Source of the DNA: a bacterium
Lineage (GTDB): Bacteria; RBG-13-66-14
Length of the DNA stretch: 6,764 bases
NCBI GenBank assembly: GCA_021107695.1
Contig: JAIOSI010000147.1
Location: forward strand, 1-6,764
Direction: 5' to 3'
Positions within the stretch are counted from its first letter, which is position 1; each line of letters starts with the position of its first letter. Below, one piece after another: positions 5,570 through 6,764 of the stretch. Under the pieces are notes generated by a model, which ran no database searches, was not told the origin of the DNA, and saw only the letters and a program-made list of their open reading frames with translations. Both the position numbers and the translations under genes were made by a program.

Positions 5570-6034
5570 TCAGTCGGAGTTGGAATCCTCCTTACCTCCG
5601 TTATCAGCAGGCTCGCAGTCCGCCTTAATCTCCAGGACGTGGCTGAGATAGCAAAATCCCCGACTTTCGCAGAGAGAACGAATCTTCCGTTCCAGCTCTT
5701 CGTCGCGGATCTCTATCACTCTTTCGGTAGTCTGACAGATAATATGGTCATGCTGGCTGATATTGACTTCGTAATGGCGGTGTCCTTCGCCCAGCTTTAC
5801 CGAGCAGAGCAGTTCGGAGTCAACCAGCAGGTCGAGGGTGCGATAGACCGTGGCACGACTGACGTAGAGCTTACCCGCCGAGAGCTGGTCGGCAATGATA
5901 TCGGCACTGGGATGTCCACCGTGTTCCCAGATCGCCCGCAGAATCGCCAGCCGCTCGATGGTACAGCGCAGACCGTTCTCGGTGAGATAGTCTCGTAGTT
6001 GTTGCTCGGCATCTTCGTAGGTTTTGATGCTCAT
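5570..6034 (-). CDS. fur: Fur-family metal-dependent transcriptional regulator
   Basis: The ATG at 6034 follows AGGAG (6045-6041) by six bases and gives 154 residues, normal for Fur; a TTG extension to 6115 would run through the operator and is rejected. The N-terminal winged helix includes GLRCTIERLAIL (21-32), GGHPSADIIADQL (39-51) and the recognition helix SRATVYRTLDLL (59-70). The dimerisation/metal domain has GHRHYEV (84-90), HDHIIC (95-100), VIEI and SHVLEI. Metal-ligand candidates seen by alignment to E. coli Fur are His41, Glu89, His95, Asp96, His97, Glu108 and His132. Glu rather than Asp at 108, the PerR Asp104 position, argues for a Fur- or Zur-like sensor over a peroxide sensor. 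Oddly, the structural zinc pairs are missing: CxxC is C100-Q-T-T103, and only Cys140 remains near the C-terminus. Iron, zinc or another metal cannot be told. It probably leads a fur-ygbA transcript and represses itself through 6097-6111. Confidence 0.92.
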   Translation of the reverse strand: MSIKTYEDAEQQLRDYLTENGLRCTIERLAILRAIWEHGGHPSADIIADQLSAGKLYVSRATVYRTLDLLVDSELLCSVKLGEGHRHYEVNISQHDHIICQTTERVIEIRDEELERKIRSLCESRGFCYLSHVLEIKADCEPADNGGKEDSNSD

Positions 6035-6096
6035 CTTCAACTCCTGCAACAGATGGTAGTCCAAGAGTATGTATCTCGCTATGATTTTGTTATCGA

Positions 6097-6111
6097 GAGT
6101 GAGACTCACTC
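6097..6111. promoter_or_regulatory. Candidate Fur-family operator, perfect 7-1-7 palindrome
   Basis: GAGTGAG-A-CTCACTC is a perfect inverted repeat with a one-base centre, the same geometry as Fur, PerR and Zur boxes, although the half-site differs from the A/T-rich textbook versions. The predicted fur transcription start (about 6114) lies just before it, so it covers roughly +3 to +17 of the fur transcript. Autoregulation by the Fur-family protein is the simplest reading. Confidence 0.5.
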
Positions 6112-6120
6112 GCAACGGGA

Positions 6121-6149
6121 ATTGTACCTCAGTATTCTTGACTGGTCAA
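6121..6149 (-). promoter_or_regulatory. Predicted sigma70-type promoter of fur
   Basis: TTGACC (6149-6144) and TACAAT (6126-6121) each match five of six consensus positions with a 17-base spacer. The predicted start is near 6114, giving an 80-base leader. The -35 element is embedded in the perfect palindrome CTTGAC-TG-GTCAAG (6137-6150). Confidence 0.75.
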
Positions 6150-6166
6150 GGGGATAATTTTAGAAC
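6138..6166 (+). promoter_or_regulatory. Possible divergent promoter for the beta-propeller gene
   Basis: On the plus strand TTGACT (6138-6143) lies 17 bases before TAGAAC (6161-6166). Its -35 shares the palindrome that supplies the fur -35, so the two promoters would overlap back to back. Transcription would start near 6173, inside a second palindrome (CTGACC-TGC-GGTCAG, 6166-6180), leaving a leader of about 200 bases. Weaker matches exist further downstream, so this assignment is tentative. Confidence 0.35.
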
Positions 6167-6260
6167 TGACCTGCGGTCAGAACACCTTGAACTCGTCCGC
6201 TAGCTGTTTGGTAGAGTTGGCATTTAGTACGCGGAAGCAATGATCGTAATGGTGTTGTCG

Positions 6261-6304
6261 CTTTCGCGAAAGTGTGATGCAACGCACCGCGTTGCCTGGC
6301 GAAA
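6261..6304 (+). promoter_or_regulatory. Structured segment in the leader of the beta-propeller gene
   Basis: Two perfect stems stand side by side: the self-complementary CTTTCGCGAAAG (6261-6272), and GCAACGC-ACC-GCGTTGC (6279-6295), a 7-bp G/C-rich stem with a three-base loop. Alternatively TTTCGC (6262-6267) can pair with GCGAAA (6299-6304), enclosing the second hairpin, so two folds compete. No T run follows, so it is not a terminator. I do not recognise a known riboswitch. The Shine-Dalgarno sequence lies about 60 bases downstream. Confidence 0.4.
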
Positions 6305-6375
6305 CGGAATTCCATTTATCAACGTACAAGGATTGTGCTGGTTGTCCGCAGGTAGTTCAAACACAGGAGATCATC

Positions 6376-6764
6376 ATGAGTAAACGATTAAGGAACACCC
6401 TGGCAGTGGGAGTCTTTCTGCTGCTGACCCTGGCGGTTACCGTTGTCGGCGATATTATGCCACCGGATTCGATGGGTGATGTTACCCAAACGCCTTACTA
6501 TCCTGAAGAAGAGGAGATGTGGTACGAGCAAAACGCCATGATCGGTGGTGGTGAGATGGGCGATGAGTCCGTAGTCCGGGGTCGTGAGCTGGATATTGCC
6601 GTGGAGAGCTTCACCACAGAAGAGGGGCTTGAGGGCTGGAGGGTGGAGGTGCCGGGAGGACGCGCTCTGGCGACACCTGCCATTGGAGAGGGACTGGTCT
6701 ATATCGGCGGTGGCTTCGGCTCCTATGAGTTTTATGCCTTTGATGCCAATAACGGAGAGGCAGA
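6376..6764 (+). CDS. Exported PQQ/BamB-like beta-propeller protein, N-terminal part (runs off the right edge)
   Basis: ATG at 6376 follows AGGAG (6365-6369) by six bases; the frame is open to the right edge for 129 complete codons. Residues 1-25 form a signal peptide or membrane anchor: basic MSKRLRN, then a leucine/valine core (TLAVGVFLLLTLAVTVVG). No cysteine lipobox follows, so it is probably soluble in the periplasm or membrane-anchored rather than a lipoprotein. An acidic, low-complexity linker (about 30-75, including PEEEEMWYEQ) leads to GWRVEVPGGRALATPAIGEG (87-106) and LVYIGGGFGSYEFYAFDANN (107-126). That is the tryptophan-docking blade pattern of PQQ-binding-like propeller repeats (W...G....TPA..G..VY.G......AFDA..G). 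Such proteins range from BamB-like scaffolds to quinoprotein dehydrogenases; the ligand and catalytic parts are outside the window. It is divergent from fur across a palindrome-rich region, which may mean metal-dependent control. Confidence 0.8.
   Translation, partial: MSKRLRNTLAVGVFLLLTLAVTVVGDIMPPDSMGDVTQTPYYPEEEEMWYEQNAMIGGGEMGDESVVRGRELDIAVESFTTEEGLEGWRVEVPGGRALATPAIGEGLVYIGGGFGSYEFYAFDANNGEA

Larger units (their letters stand above)
6035..6375. other. Intergenic control region between fur and the beta-propeller gene
   Basis: These 341 bases carry no convincing gene. They hold a strong minus-strand promoter for fur and, in order, five perfect inverted repeats: 6097-6111, 6137-6150, 6166-6180, 6261-6272 and 6279-6295. 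The first three cluster around predicted promoter elements and look like protein-binding sites. The last two lie in what would be the leader of the plus-strand gene and look more like RNA stems. The Shine-Dalgarno sequence AGGAG of the plus-strand gene is at 6365-6369. A 47-codon open frame (6240-6383) crosses the end but is not convincing. Confidence 0.6.

Noticed and set aside
5639..5998. Plus-strand open frame antisense to fur
   Set aside because: No family resemblance and no ribosome binding site; the minus-strand Fur signature is clear.
6035..6115. TTG-initiated 27-codon N-terminal extension of the Fur-family protein
   Set aside because: The ATG at 6034 has a good AGGAG site and gives the normal Fur length; the extension would start inside the predicted operator/start-site region.
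6225..6310. Possible c-di-GMP-I or other known riboswitch before the beta-propeller gene
   Set aside because: A CGAAAG and GCAACGC context is loosely reminiscent, but the conserved GGCAAACC-like and receptor segments are absent, so no known class can be supported by eye.
6240..6383. 47-codon open frame in the beta-propeller leader, ending at TAA overlapping that gene's start
   Set aside because: It has only a poorly spaced GGAAG before its ATG, no recognisable family, and runs through two strong palindromes that explain the sequence better. A regulatory leader peptide cannot be excluded without ribosome profiling.

Overview
The window reads as chromosomal DNA of a Gram-negative bacterium, most likely from the Bacteroidetes/FCB side of the tree or an allied uncultured candidate phylum. 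The evidence is a secreted protease ending in a type IX secretion (Por) sorting domain, an ADP-heptose-type GT9 glycosyltransferase implying LPS or another outer-membrane glycan, a BamB/PQQ-like beta-propeller protein, and a ribosomal protein S16 gene outside its usual rimM-trmD-rplS setting. I cannot name the species. I see no insertion sequence, CRISPR array, tRNA, rRNA or phage gene.

Layout. Bases 1-586 (minus) hold the N-terminal part of an exported TPR-like protein that runs off the left edge. It is divergent from rpsP (804-1058, plus, TTG start), and both have recognisable sigma70-type promoters in the 217-base gap. A GT9 glycosyltransferase follows rpsP (1175-2131, plus), separated by a terminator-like hairpin just ahead of its ribosome binding site. 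A 678-residue secreted HExxH metalloprotease comes next (2250-4286, plus). A strong hairpin separates it from a convergent mdaB-type quinone reductase (4365-4958, minus). Upstream of mdaB, also on minus, lie a YgbA-type cysteine-rich small protein (5171-5491) and a Fur-family regulator (5570-6034). On plus, from 6376 to the right edge, is the start of an exported beta-propeller protein divergent from fur.

How the parts may work together. fur and ygbA are probably co-transcribed (78 bases apart), and mdaB has its own promoter with a large palindrome at its predicted transcription start. A ferric-uptake-type metal sensor, a family tied to nitrosative stress in enterobacteria, and a quinone reductase suggest a small redox/metal stress neighbourhood; this is inference. 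The fur/beta-propeller gap (6035-6375) is the most structured non-coding DNA here, with five perfect inverted repeats. One has the 7-1-7 geometry of Fur/PerR/Zur boxes and sits at the predicted fur start site; another covers the fur -35 element.

No clearly new multi-gene system is visible. The best leads are the fur regulatory region and its divergent leader, a Fur protein lacking both CxxC zinc pairs, the mdaB operator, and two mutually exclusive hairpins in the rpsP leader.
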